In this document: piece after piece, positions 9,322-19,241 of the stretch
How the letters are laid out: every line of letters starts with the position of its first letter
How positions within the stretch are numbered: position 1 is the first letter of the stretch
Assembly (NCBI GenBank): GCA_030704615.1
Contig: CM060732.1
Coordinates: 992,001 to 1,056,000 of the forward strand
Source of the DNA: Takakia lepidozioides
Lineage: Eukaryota; Streptophyta; Takakiopsida; Takakiales; Takakiaceae
DNA length: 64,000 bases
Direction: 5' to 3'
Position numbers and translations under genes: made by a program
The notes under the pieces: generated by a model
The model's database searches: none
The model's input: the letters and a program-made list of their open reading frames with translations, nothing else
Told to the model about the DNA's origin: nothing

Positions 9322-11675
9322 CTAATAGCTGTCCAATGGTAATTCTGCTTTGGTCTGGCATATTACTTCAGCCAAAGTCTCTTCATTACTTTGCATGTCT
9401 GCATCTTCTTTTTTCCTTTCTTCCTCACTCCCTTCTTTTTCTCCATCCGAATCAGAGGAATCTGCCACAGGAATATCAGTACTCTTTTGCATTTCCCTTA
9501 TAGTATCTGCCACTTCCTTGTGCAGTTCCTTCTCATCTTTCCAAGTCTCTTCATCTTCAGGCATATCATTGCCACTTCCATTCTCATCTTCTTCCTCTTC
9601 TACTGGAGGTATTAGTTTGGCTTTACTTCTTGTTACTATCATTGTACTTACTTCTGGTACAACACATGGCCTAACCATGTGAGCTGCCACCACTGGGCCC
9701 TCATTCACAGGAGCTCTCATCTCATTCTGGTGTCTTATCCAGAATGAACAGGCTGCCTTGCGATGTCCTGGCTGATTACAATAGTAACATAGCTCTTCAC
9801 CATTGGGTCCTCGCCCTTGGTCTGTTCTTGGATTATTTCTATAATCCTGATTCCCGGGCTGGTAATTCCCCCTTGGATTACCCTGATAGTTGCCTCTGGA
9901 ATTTCCTTGGTAATTCCCTCTTGAATTACCTCTCCCTTCCATGCCATTGTTAACCACCAGACCTACCATAGTGGTCCTGATCATTGTTTCTTCTTGGCTG
10001 GGGCTGCACCTGATGCACCCTTACTTGCCTAGGTTCTCTTGCAGCTGTCCTTCTGTTGTAGTAACAATTCTCAGTAGAATGGTTATCCATTTTACAGATA
10101 GTACAGTGTTTCTCCTTCATGTGGCATTCTGTGGTGGTATGGCCTTCATTCTGGCACTTTGCACACCATACACCCTTCCTCCAATGTGTTGCAGCCTCTG
10201 TGGCATACTTCTTCAAGATTTCTTCCAATTTTTTTCATAGTTATCCCTCTTCAACTTCTCCTTTCTACTCTTTCTTTTTAGTTCTTGCTCTTCTTCTTCA
10301 TCTGACTCATCCTCAGAGTCCTCATCTTCTTTTTCTCTCTCCTGAGCATTCCCAATTGCTCAATTCTGTTCGCAGTTTCAAATGCCTCCTCCACTGTATT
10401 ATGGGGTAACATATCCACTTTCTTTTGCAACTCTGGTCTTAATCCACTCACAAACCAAGTCTTCTGTAAACCGGGCGCTGGTACTGCAGCCAGCTTTTTC
10501 ATCATCAATTCCATCTTCTCCATATACTCTTCAACAGTTTCATGCTTCTTCTGCTTCAGCTGTTGTAAACTTCCATACACTTCATCCTCAGTTTTACTTG
10601 TCCTGAACCTATTTCGAAATGCTGTATTCAAGCCATTCCAGGTTAGGAAATGATTATCAGGGAATCTTGCATACCATTCACTTGCTTTCTTGATAAGTGA
10701 ACAAGGAAACAGTCTCATCTTGGCATCATCGCCATTCTCATTGTTCACTATACACATGTGCTCAAATTGGCTAATGTGTACATCGGGATCCCCTTTTCCT
10801 GAATATATTGGAAAGGGTGGTTTTGCCCGTGTTGGTTGTAACGCCATCTGTGGCCCTACCTTCTGCCCACTGACAGGTGTTGGCACCCTTGCTGGTGCTG
10901 GTCCTTCTGGACCTGTTGTTTTTGTGGTGGATCTTCCACCAAGTGGTGGCCCTTGAGCACTCCTGCTTCTGGCCCACGATATTCACAGTATTCCCAGCTT
11001 CAGTTGCACTACTTCCCACACTCCCTGTCCCCCCAGAGCCAGATCCAGGCAGCCCGCCTGATCCCCCTGAGCCGACACCTTCGTTGGCCTGTGATCCAAG
11101 TGCTCCACTTGATCCAGGTCCAACGGGTTGGGATGTCCTGGTTGTAGTCTCAACCTCAGCTGTTGGGTCTACTTCTTCATATTCTTCCTCTTCTAATTTC
11201 TTCTCTCTGTTTTCATCCTCCAAGTTCTGCCCTTGGGTTTCTTCTTCACTCATGTAACTCAACTGTAATGGTGTTGGAGAGTCTGAACTCTCCGTTGGCT
11301 CTGCCACATCCTCTCTCTCTTCTTCATCTTCTGCTTCAGAAACTGGAGTTCCTGCTTTTGGTGTTCCATGCCAACTCTTATCAAAGATTTCTGTCAAGTC
11401 TTTTATCCAAGGATGTACCTCAGATCTTTCACCTCGTGATTGATCTTCTTCCTGTACCAATTCCCTTAATCTTTCTTGCAAAGAAACAGAAGGAGTGGCA
11501 TCCAACTCTAGTTCTTCCGGTATAGGTGATGCACTTTTGATCTTGATGGTGTGAGAGGTCCAGATGATTCCCCTATGTCTATTCCTCTCTCCCAAAGATA
11601 TGGATAATTAGCTTTCAGATAGCTTTCTCTTTTTGATGAATATCTCTGTCGTCTAGCTTCTCTTTCATCACTCAT
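9322..11675 (-). pseudogene. gag: Ty3 gag (capsid and nucleocapsid), frameshifted
   Basis: Structural protein that packages the element RNA. The N-terminal part (start about 11,675, MSDEREARRQ) is charged and low-complexity, with acidic runs and a Gly/Ser-rich stretch near 11,000-11,100; a frameshift near 11,600 separates the first codons. After a second frameshift at about 10,880 follows the capsid domain (10,886-10,278): FPIYSGKGDPDVHISQFEHM, KKASEWYARFP, WNGLNTAFRNRF. After a third shift come three CCHC zinc knuckles, CAKCQNEGHTTTEC and CTICKMDNHSTENC (10,228-9,950) and CYYCNQPGHRKAAC (near 9,790), the last preceded by Asn/Arg/Gly-rich repeats. A tail rich in Glu and Asp leads to protease. 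Three knuckles is more than the usual one or two of plant Ty3 gag. Confidence 0.85.
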
Positions 11676-12218
11676 GTCCCATGTCTTTCATTTCTTTTAA
11701 TGTGGCAATAACCAAAACTCTCTTCTGTATCTCTCGTATATGCCTGGGTTTCTTTCAAGCTTCAATGCACCCTTGGCTATACTTGAAGTCTCCGTTACCA
11801 TATAACCATATGGCAAACAAGTCTGAAAAGCTGTTCTTGGTGTGAGTTTGATCCACAAAATATCCTTTGGAATCCAATTCTTTACCAGTACAAGCTCTTC
11901 ATGCATATGAGTATAAACATTCACCTTTCTTTCTTCCCAGCCTTCAAACTCTACTCGTTTAATGGATAGCAACGCTATCACATAACAATGTTGGTAACCA
12001 ACTCTTCCTCTCATAAATCTTTAACTCTCTCAGACCCCAGGATCAGCATCATGCACTTTCTTTACAACCGTCTGGCAATTCCAAGAACCTTTGAAAGAAT
12101 TGTTTGGACAATCTTTCTTCCCGTTCACAGGGAATTTGATTCACTTCAAATTCTTTAATGGTCCAACCACCATGATCCCACCAGATGCCTGTCACATCTG
12201 GTTGTTCATGTCCCAGGT
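11676..12218 (-). other. Leader region between 5' LTR and gag
   Basis: About 540 bp upstream of gag on the minus strand. Short open stretches in two frames (12,291-12,049, which reads from within the LTR, and 12,014-11,697) contain ordinary-looking protein sequence such as WWDHGGWTIKEFEVNQIP and KDILWIKLTPRTAFQ. This suggests a degraded extra leader ORF, as seen in some plant Ty3 lineages, but no domain is recognised. Confidence 0.35.
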
Positions 12219-12237
12219 CCCCAGTATGGTCGCCAAA
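12219..12237 (-). other. Primer-binding-site-like sequence next to the 5' LTR
   Basis: On the minus strand TTTGGCGACCATACTGGGG starts directly after the LTR. It resembles the TGGCGAC..CTGGGGA sites of some plant Ty3 elements (Ogre/Tat type). The exact tRNA cannot be named from the window. Confidence 0.6.
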
Positions 12238-13181
12238 TGTCGCGCGGCTTTTACTCACCCATCCCTTCGCTATCCGAGGCGGAAACTCCAAGATAGAAGA
12301 GTTGGAAATCTCTAAGTACTCAGCCCGCGCAGAAACAATCAGTCATGACCTACAGCTAGTGTATCATGGGGGTGTTTCCTATTTTTCCCTTTCCGCATTC
12401 ATCTTAGCTACCTTTGGCATTGATAATTAAGTATCAGTTTGCTTCATCAATCTATCGGTTTCCTTCACTCATCCATTCAATCCACAGCTTCACTCAGATC
12501 TCTCTACACAGTGATTGTATCGTATATGTATCAGATTATGATTTATCAGGTATCAGGCCGAAGCCATTATGTCTCTAATCTGCTCTCCAATATCACTACA
12601 GCTTTGCATATAACAAGCATCTACTAATCCTCTTTTCTCTCTTCATCGTGCTCTCCATCTCTTGCCTCCGATCTCCGCTCCCGCCTGACTCCGAAGTCCT
12701 CATCCGAATAATGTCCTTCATTCCCCGTTTCTCCCTTTATCCTCCTATCCGCGGTTCTAACCGTTTCCCTCTCTAACCGTCGTCTGTGAACTAACATGTT
12801 CCCTTCACAGGTGTTGTTCCCCACAGTCATTCCCTATTATCGTGACAGTTGTGTCAAGCGGTGACTGGCTGTGTTTGGCTGTGTCGGGCTGTGACTGGCT
12901 GTGTGGGCTGTGTCTGCTGTGTGTGACGGCTGTGTGGGCTGTGTCTGCTGTGACGACTGTGTGGGCTGTGTTGTGTGGGCTGTGTGATGTGTGACGGGCT
13001 GTGTTGGCTGTGTGGGCTGTGTCTGCTGTGACGACTGTGACGGGCTGTGTTGACTGTGTAACCCCCCTCTACAGTGCGCTCCTGTCACCCCTAAGGCTCC
13101 TGTTGGTCTCAGTCTGTGCAAAAATTAAGGGTACCCTACAGATCCCGTATAAGTGTCTAAGTCCCCTACAGTCCTCTAACA
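12238..13181 (-). repeat. 5' LTR of the Ty3 element
   Basis: 944-bp partner of 1008-1882 with the same termini. The GGCTGTG-rich minisatellite is longer here (about 12,860-13,055). As the minus-strand 5' LTR it should contain the promoter for the element RNA. Confidence 0.93.
12860..13055. repeat. GGCTGTG minisatellite inside the right LTR
   Basis: Same repeat family as 1600-1755, expanded; the main cause of the roughly 70-bp length difference between the LTRs. Confidence 0.85.
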
Positions 13182-13186
13182 GGGTA
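13182..13186. repeat. Target-site duplication GGGTA, right copy of the Ty3 insertion
   Basis: Matches 1003-1007. Removing the element and one copy restores LINE ORF2 continuity. Confidence 0.9.
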
Positions 13187-13700
13187 TCTTCAAACTTAAC
13201 AACCTTCTCCTTAAATCACCTGTCTTCAAGCAGGCCCTCCAACTAGCATGGTTCCAGGCAGGTTCTCCATCCCAAACCCCAACGGATAGATTCTTGGCCA
13301 AATTCAAAGCTGTAAACTTTGTCAGTCAAAAGCTCAGTCTAGACATGGCTGAAGCCCTCAAAAGAAAGGTTAAAGCCCTTACCAAATGCCTCAAGATCTG
13401 TGAGGCCCGCATGGAATCAACCCGGTGTGATGAGGCTACCTTCAGAACTTACCAGGAAGCCAGACACAACCTGGAAATCTTTCAAGACTTACGGGATTGC
13501 AAAATGAAGTTGCAGGCATGAATCAACTGGTCCACAAAAGGAGATAAAATGACAAAGTACTTCTTTGACAAAACCAGGCTGCGTAGGGCATCCCAAAACA
13601 TCTCAGAACTCATTGACCAATCCTCTGGGGTCTCTGCATCCTCCCCTAGTGTAGATGCATATATTGGTACATATTTCTTTTCAGATCGTTTTTTATCTTG
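13187..13700 (+). pseudogene. LINE ORF2, linker before the RT domain (3' part of the split LINE)
   Basis: Continuation of the LINE that starts at the left edge. It encodes the linker between endonuclease and reverse transcriptase: FKAVNFVSQKLSLDMAEAL, an alpha-helical stretch to KMKLQA, then after one TGA stop at about 13,519 the typical INWSTKGDKMTKYFFDKTR sequence (compare NWSPKREKMIGYFFSKAAQ in the second LINE at 57 kb). Coding similarity ends near 13,700, before the RT domain, so the LINE is truncated or broken here. Confidence 0.75.
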
Positions 13701-14140
13701 AGGCAGACAGTTTAGGCATTGTACTGCCAAAGCAGGGCAGTTTGTGAGTTATCTGGGAATCACTGGTAAAGCACATAGGAATTTAGATTATGTCTGAGAC
13801 GACCATGGAGGAGCTCTGGCGTCAAAATGACCGTAAGGAGCTGCATCGATAGCGATTTAGGCTGCCAATTCGATACCAGTAACGACAACATAACCTGTTC
13901 GAAACATTATATGGCGACTGTTCCAGTCCCGGATTGCAATCTCTCTATTCTCCCGCCTTTCAAGTCCAGTAGGAGCATGCGGCGAGGAGTCTTGGCAATT
14001 GGAGGAAACAATCTGTACAGCGATGAAATATCGCGACAAAGCAAGTGCTGCATCAGAGCAAACGACGGGTGAAGGAGCTTCCTGGCAAAGTTTTGAACTT
14101 TCCAGCGATGCAAAGTGTGTATGAGGAAACTACATATGAT
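13701..14140. other. Unassigned sequence after the LINE fragment
   Basis: No coding sequence with family features. Short open frames on both strands at 13,827-14,113 overlap each other and show no motif. It may be LINE 3' sequence or an edge of copy C of the ParB-methyltransferase element. Confidence 0.3.
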
Positions 14141-14141
14141 C

Positions 14142-15500
14142 TGTGACCCAGTGGCAGGGCCAAAGACCCCCTGGGGGCACCACCAGTATTTTTACTACCA
14201 GGAAGCGGCAGACTGCCTGTATGGCTAAACCATGGAAACCAACCAAAGGTGTGTTTTTTCTTCCCCGATTCCCTTGATATTTTGTGGGCAGCTACGAGTC
14301 ATCTAATTATAATTTTTCACCAAGTTTGAAGATTTTTGGAGGTGATGAGAGACGGCATCAAATTATCACGCCGGAGGCAGTTGCGAAAGGCGATTAAATG
14401 GAATTCTAGTTCATCCAACGGATGAAATCTGGAAATTCGACCTGCAAGCTGGAGGGATGAGAAGACAACCTAGCGCCAACTGGTCATCCATTGGATGGAT
14501 GAAAAACCAGATTTATCATTAACACCAAGGTTTTCCATCCGTGGTTATTATTCTATCGTTTTTAAATTATAGATTCATGTAGGAAATAATAGTTTAAGAC
14601 TATCCTTCACTAGTTTAAGAGGCCCCAAAAACATAATAAAAGAAGAGCAGGCTCCTCTTGTTCTTCAATCTAGTCTCATTTCCTTGTTTTGGCCTCTTGC
14701 TTGTGTAGTTAGTTTTGAGCTTGAGGGAGCTAGTTCCTAGAGAGTTGAGCTCGTGGCTCTCTAGTATTAGAAGCAAGCATATTGAGAGCAGGATAGTCCT
14801 AGCTCAAGGCCTTGTGGCCATTTGAGGCAAGAAGTAGAGGAAGCGCTCCATGAAGTGGGAGACTTGAGGACGAGTAGGAATGCCGGAGGAAGACCATGCT
14901 TGAGTACCATTCTACCGAGCGATTTAGTGCATCCCAAGCACCACTTGTTTCAGAGGGTGACTTACCATACATTCTTGACCTTTGAATTTATTCATTTCAT
15001 TTGATGTTCAAGTTTTGTCCAAGGAAAGGACCTTATAAGCATTGTTTGCTAAAAATCTATAAAAACTAACCCTCTTTCAAGAGGATGTGTGTGCATCTCT
15101 ATGTACATGTGTGAAGAGCACAGGTGTGAAGCCCCAAGGGCCTTAGGAATCTAACCCAATTACATCATGGAAGTGAGGGTAGATTTCCATTATTATGTTT
15201 AAAGAGAGGGTGAGCTTGCATGAAGTGGTGAAGCTCTTGTCAAATTTCCCTTTCTAGCTTAGTGGCGACGGCCATATTGCATGAGACGGCGAAGCTATTG
15301 CCAAAAATTCCATATTATTAAGATCATATCTATGATTCATAAGCCCCCTGGCCATAGAGGACCATGGGAGGCGTTGCTAACTAACTTATAAGTGGTTAAG
15401 CTATTTTGTAGAGGGCTGCCAAAGAGGGCAGATCCCAGCACTTAGGTGCTGGCGCCTTAGGCATGGTGGAACCCTTTGAATGGCTCCGGACGGAATGAGT
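14142..15500. repeat. Non-coding repeat-like DNA, possibly a solo LTR
   Basis: About 1.36 kb without coding potential, bounded by different sequence on both sides and lying where copy C of the ParB-methyltransferase element stops. The block contains leader-like sequence (TATAAAAACTAACC near 15,057) and duplicated motifs such as TGCATGAAGTGGTGAAGCT near 15,220 and GCATGAGACGGCGAAGCT near 15,276. No clean target duplication was found, so the LTR reading is tentative. Confidence 0.3.
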
Positions 15501-15756
15501 GCAAAGTTTATGTACCTGCAATCACGAGGCAGTTCAACAAAAATCATTTTACCGATGCATCATGCAAGTGGAAGTTGTCAATGCACAAGGTATTTCGGCA
15601 CCAAAATACGTAGTGGACCGTGCCCCAATTACCCATAACTCACATCTTGCAGAGGTATATTTCGGCGCCGCAATATCCATCGCTGCTTAGCCAAATCATC
15701 TAAATTGCAAATAGGGGGATGCATTGGCAGCAGATTACCTGAACAGGACACGCATT

Positions 15757-17013
15757 GCCGCTTTGTCGGCACCCTCCTGCTCTTCGATGTATACGCTGCG
15801 TCTTGCCTTTGCAATTTATCTGAAAAAGAGGTTTGCGAAGCGCCCTCGCTAGGACTGCACGCAATTCTCCATTGTCTCAGGCTTCGTCCAGTCGATCTGT
15901 AACTTGAAAGTGGTGGTGTTGCAGTCCAATTGCTCCTGGGCGTGGGTCAGTACCTGCAGCATGGCAAGTTTCCAAAACATTCATGATTTTGAAATTGCGA
16001 CGATGTCCAACACATAATAGGAGAAAATTATACCTGATGCCACCAAGTCATCACATTGAGCCAGTCGTTCATTTTGTCGTCTGTTGGCTCGATGGGAAAG
16101 TGGTACAGCAACTTCGTGTTCCAGATTCGCAGCCACCTCGTCTGCAGCCACCTCACATCGGTCAGACAAGAACTCCAACATAAGAATCGCAAGAAGTCAC
16201 AAAACAAGAATAAACACATGCTTACCTTCTCCGCCGGCTCAACACAGGACATTGCGATGTGATGAAGTTTCTCCATGGACATTTCCGGTTTCATGGGTCT
16301 GGAGTAATGCAGTCCTATCTCCGCCAGGAACTCGGCACCAAGACCAGGGTCAGCGATTGCAACTTGCTTAACAAGTTTGGACCTGTACTTGGTCCGGGAT
16401 TGCCTCCCTGCCTGCACAATATGACTCTCTATCGACGCGTCCGCCTTGTTGGGGGCATCATTCTCAAAGAACTGCCTTTTGGCATAGGCCCAAGTCATCC
16501 CTGATGTTCGTCTGCATTCCCACCCAGCAGATACAGTCAGGCCACGGATCCCTGCAACAAATAGCATTAAATTGATACTGAAATTTGAGATGAACCTCAC
16601 CGAATAGAGGATCTCCACCATGGCGTCCAGTGTTGGTCGGTACCAGGTGCGATCTGCTTTCGCTAGGGACTTCCTGTACAGCTCGGGATTGAGGGACTTT
16701 TGAAAGTCCGTCAGCAGAGCTATCCCCACTTCTTACACTCTGTAGAGCGTATGTGCCAGATGAGTTTCCACGAAGGCCCTCTCTATTACCCTGCCATGGA
16801 GAAAAAAACAACATGAAAATATGATTTCGGCACAACAATCCAATTTCCAGTTCATAGAGTGCATGACAGTGGTGAACATTGCCTATTTCGGCGCCGCAAT
16901 AGGCAGTACACAAGGATGTAATTGTATACTTACAAATTTATATCCGCCATGGCACCCTTCAACAGTCCTCTGTCCCTGACGTCCACCTTCACGACAATGC
17001 AGTCCACCATGTA
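15757..17013 (-). pseudogene. Copy C ParB-methyltransferase gene, middle exons
   Basis: Minus-strand exons downstream of the point where copy A inserted. First (about 17,013-16,938): TVDCIVVKVDVRDRGLLKGA, the end of the ParB-like domain, followed by a GTAAG-type donor. Next (about 16,790-16,600): SLNPELYRKSLAKADRTWYR with PTLDAMVEILYS. Next (about 16,550-16,030): SRTKYRSKLVKQVAIADPGL, MSMEKLHHIAMSCVEP and WLRIWNTKLL, matching IVDPGLGPEFLQQIKTHYDK, MQQEKLHRLAISMVDP and WLEIWNSDQ of the other copies. Last (15,960-15,757): THAQEQLDCNTTTFKLQI and DKAAMRVLFR with two stops between. Introns contain TTCGGCGCCGCAAT palindromes at about 15,592, 15,660 and 16,882. The methyltransferase exons are missing. 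Confidence 0.7.
17005..17013. repeat. Left 9-bp target duplication of copy A
   Basis: CACCATGTA, matching CACCGTGTA at 28,295-28,303 with one mismatch. Nine base pairs is the typical Mutator-like duplication size. Confidence 0.85.
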
Positions 17014-17150
17014 CAGGGATGCCTCGGCGTGAGCCTGGTCACGTGAGCGCGTGAGCGCAACTGCGCTCACGCCACGTCACCTTGCGCAAATGCCACATCA
17101 CGGGGCTCACTCCACGTCATCACACGTGAAGGCCGCGTCACCACGCGCCC
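17014..17150. repeat. Left terminal inverted repeat and GTGAGCG-rich subterminus of copy A
   Basis: The first 21 bp (CAGGGATGCC through GGCGTGAGC) pair with the right end at 15 of 21 positions. GTGAGC, GCTCAC and CCACGTCA then recur in both orientations to about 17,150, a dense inverted-repeat zone that could bind the transposase. Confidence 0.75.
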
Positions 17151-17219
17151 AGAAAAAGTGGAGTGTTATTCCCGCGGATTGGCACCCTTTACCGCGGAAA
17201 CAAGCTGGACGACATAATA

Positions 17220-17600
17220 AAGGCATTGAATAAGGATGGATGAATGTACAGTTGGATGATAAGATGGATGAGTGTGAAAAATGAATGTAGATGATGAATG
17301 AGGGATGGATAAGAGTAAAATGGATGAATGTATAATGGATGTTGAGCAATGACAAAAATTCATGACAGGAAGATGCATGACCAAATCTTTTGACGAATGC
17401 ACAACGTATATGAAATGAGTGTGGAAGGTTTGTGGGGTGGATTAAAGAGTACAGAGGATGAATGTACAATGGATGTTGTACAAAGGAAAAAATTCATGAA
17501 TGAGCACGATGAATACAGTGTAGATGAATGCACAATGGATATGAGAAGAGTCAGGGAGGTTTGTGAGATGGATTCATACATATTGCAATTTAAACGAAAG
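17220..17600. repeat. GGATGAATG-rich minisatellite near the left end of copy A
   Basis: Degenerate repeats of GGATGAATGTACAATGGATG with longer units of roughly 110-120 bp, for example the AAAATTCATGA stretches near 17,355 and 17,490. Both strands show open frames (for example 17,397-17,612) but these are repeat by-products. The tract lies just beyond the 3' end of the minus-strand gene. Confidence 0.7.
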
Positions 17601-17703
17601 TTGATTCTGTGATTATTATTTGTTCTAAAGGAACAACTACGGTGGAGGAAGGGGATTCAACGTTTTCCAGATAATATGAAAATGAATATTAAAAGAATAC
17701 AGT

Positions 17704-18200
17704 TCAGTCTGACTCAGAGTCAGTACAATGTATCCCCGCTTCCTCTGCATCTAAGTCTAAGTATTTTAGAACACCGGATCCACGCTGGATACACCTACGG
17801 CTGGCCACTAAAAAGTCAGGGGATAGGGACTCGGCCGCGTGAAGTGCCATTGCTTCGGCATAAACAGGAAGCAGAAAATTGGAAAGGGGGCTGTCGAAAA
17901 CAGACTCGCCAGAAATGACTGTATCTCCTGAAGATCCACCGCTGCTTTCCTGAAAGACAGCCTGAAAAAGTTATTACTGTAACTTTGATGTTATCGAGAA
18001 ATTGAGTATGACTCCCAAAGAGGGTTTAGCACTTACTCACATGAAAAGTCGTTGTCGACCTGCTTATCTTCGGGATCGTCATCATTTCGAATTTGAATCC
18101 GATCAGTCTGTGTGCCTGAAGTGGAGCCAGACAAAAGGGGAGGAGCACTGTGTTGTAGAGGTCAGAATCACCCTCCATGCCAAAAAGGCTTCTTCCGCCT
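17704..18200 (-). pseudogene. Copy A exons 9-10: methyltransferase motif II and acidic C-terminus
   Basis: Exon 9 (18,200-18,041) encodes GRSLFGMEGDSDLYNTVLLP, which fits the acidic-residue strand that follows the SAM motif in methyltransferases (GxExD). Exon 10 (17,949-17,704) encodes VFDSPLSNFLLPVYAEAMAL and ends VLKYLDLDAEEAG to CTDSESD, then TGA. The same C-terminal signature recurs in copy B (37,313-37,161) and in the fragment at 54,857-55,240. This makes it a useful family tag. Confidence 0.6.
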
Positions 18201-18319
18201 GCCTTGCATGCATGGTAAGTTGCTCCTGCACCAGACAGGAGAACATGAACAGTTTGGAGGGGGGATTTAAGCAGATGAACTGTTGAAAGGAAACCAATTC
18301 GAAAGGGAAAAACGAACCT

Positions 18320-19135
18320 GTGGACACAGAAAGATCGACCACCCGTGCAGAGCGGTGGCTGCATGACTCCAGCAGTATTTGCATGAACGCTGGTGACTTT
18401 TCCTTTGCACCTCTCCAGGGAGTGCCATCTGGTCTCTTCAGAGTCTGACTGGACTGCATGAAGTTGTACAAAATGTCATCGACATGGGGCTCATAGGGGG
18501 GGTTGACGAAACAACCCTGGTCAGAAATCTCAAAGCTGCGGATGGAGGATGGTGTCTTTGAGGTGCGAATCCTCCGCAGGCAGATCGCCTCGAACATCCT
18601 CGTCTGCAAAGATAGCAGGTTAGTGTGGTAAACACAATCTATAGTGGAAGTGTGTACATCGGCTATTCAGAACTCAGACACAAAAAATCATGAATCGGTG
18701 ATGATCGGTGTCGATCATAACACATTCTACTAGAGTGGAGCTGCAGAGAAAATTGAAACTCATGATCAAAGCACAAGCAGAAGGGACGGCATACCAGCTG
18801 ACCAGGGAAACCCCCTTTCACAAGGTAGAGGCTGTTCACACAATTCCATGTGCGCAAAACTTCAAACCCTGAAGACTTGAGGTATGATGCCAATGCCGAC
18901 GACTATCATTGTCACATGACTGAAAAAGCAGAAGTGTCCCTGCATCAGAGAGGAAGTTTTTTACAGAACCCGAACACCCAACTCCAGTAGTTGTCCTCGA
19001 ATTTGTTCCAGCCTGGCGTCTTGCCCTTTGGAAGAACTTCTGGCACAGCCTGGCCATCCGGGATGTCGAGAATGACAATGTCGGCCGCATAAGTTTTCTG
19101 CACACCGCACACGAAGGTGGGACCTGTGCTCACCT
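18320..19135 (-). pseudogene. Copy A exons 7-8: SAM methyltransferase-like domain
   Basis: Exon 7 holds the motif IV position, ADIVILDIPDGQAVP, followed by WSWVFGFC, FLSDAGTLLLFQSCD and FEVLRTWNCVNSLYLV. Exon 8 holds RMFEAICLRRIRTSKTPSS, NPPYEPHVDDILYNFM, GTPWRGAKEKSPAFMQILLE and the SAM-site-like VVDLSVSTGS. This order, catalytic motif first and glycine-containing motif last after a K-x-P-x-x-x-x-x-LLE helix, matches beta-class N6-adenine/N4-cytosine DNA methyltransferases. The usual (D/N)PP(Y/F/W) catalytic tetrad is DIPD here, identical in copy B, so either the chemistry differs or the domain is non-catalytic. NPPY does occur, but in the wrong place for motif IV. Confidence 0.55.
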
Positions 19136-19241
19136 GCAACAGACATGTTTTTTATAAGAACGATGGCAAGATTTTTCAAAGAACGAGACTGAAATACTGC
19201 CAACGAAACTTTCAGAGAAAAGGAAAGAAACTGGAATTCTC

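Larger units (their letters stand above)
1008..13181 (-). mobile_element. Complete Ty3-type LTR retrotransposon nested in a LINE
   Basis: Two LTRs of 875 and 944 bp (TG...CA) enclose a 10.4-kb internal region read on the minus strand in the order gag, protease, RT, RNase H, integrase, then an extra coding region. Integrase after RNase H is the Ty3 (Metaviridae-type) order; no chromodomain is seen after integrase. A polypurine tract abuts the left (3') LTR and a primer-binding-like site abuts the right (5') LTR. The 5-bp duplication GGGTA lies at 1003-1007 and 13182-13186. Each gene carries frameshifts, so the copy is inactive, yet the ends are intact. The LTRs differ mainly by small indels and by copy number in an internal minisatellite, pointing to a fairly recent insertion. 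Confidence 0.93.

Noticed and set aside
17107-17612. Open frames on both strands in the GGATGAATG tract
   Set aside because: Low-complexity repeat by-products with no conserved motif.
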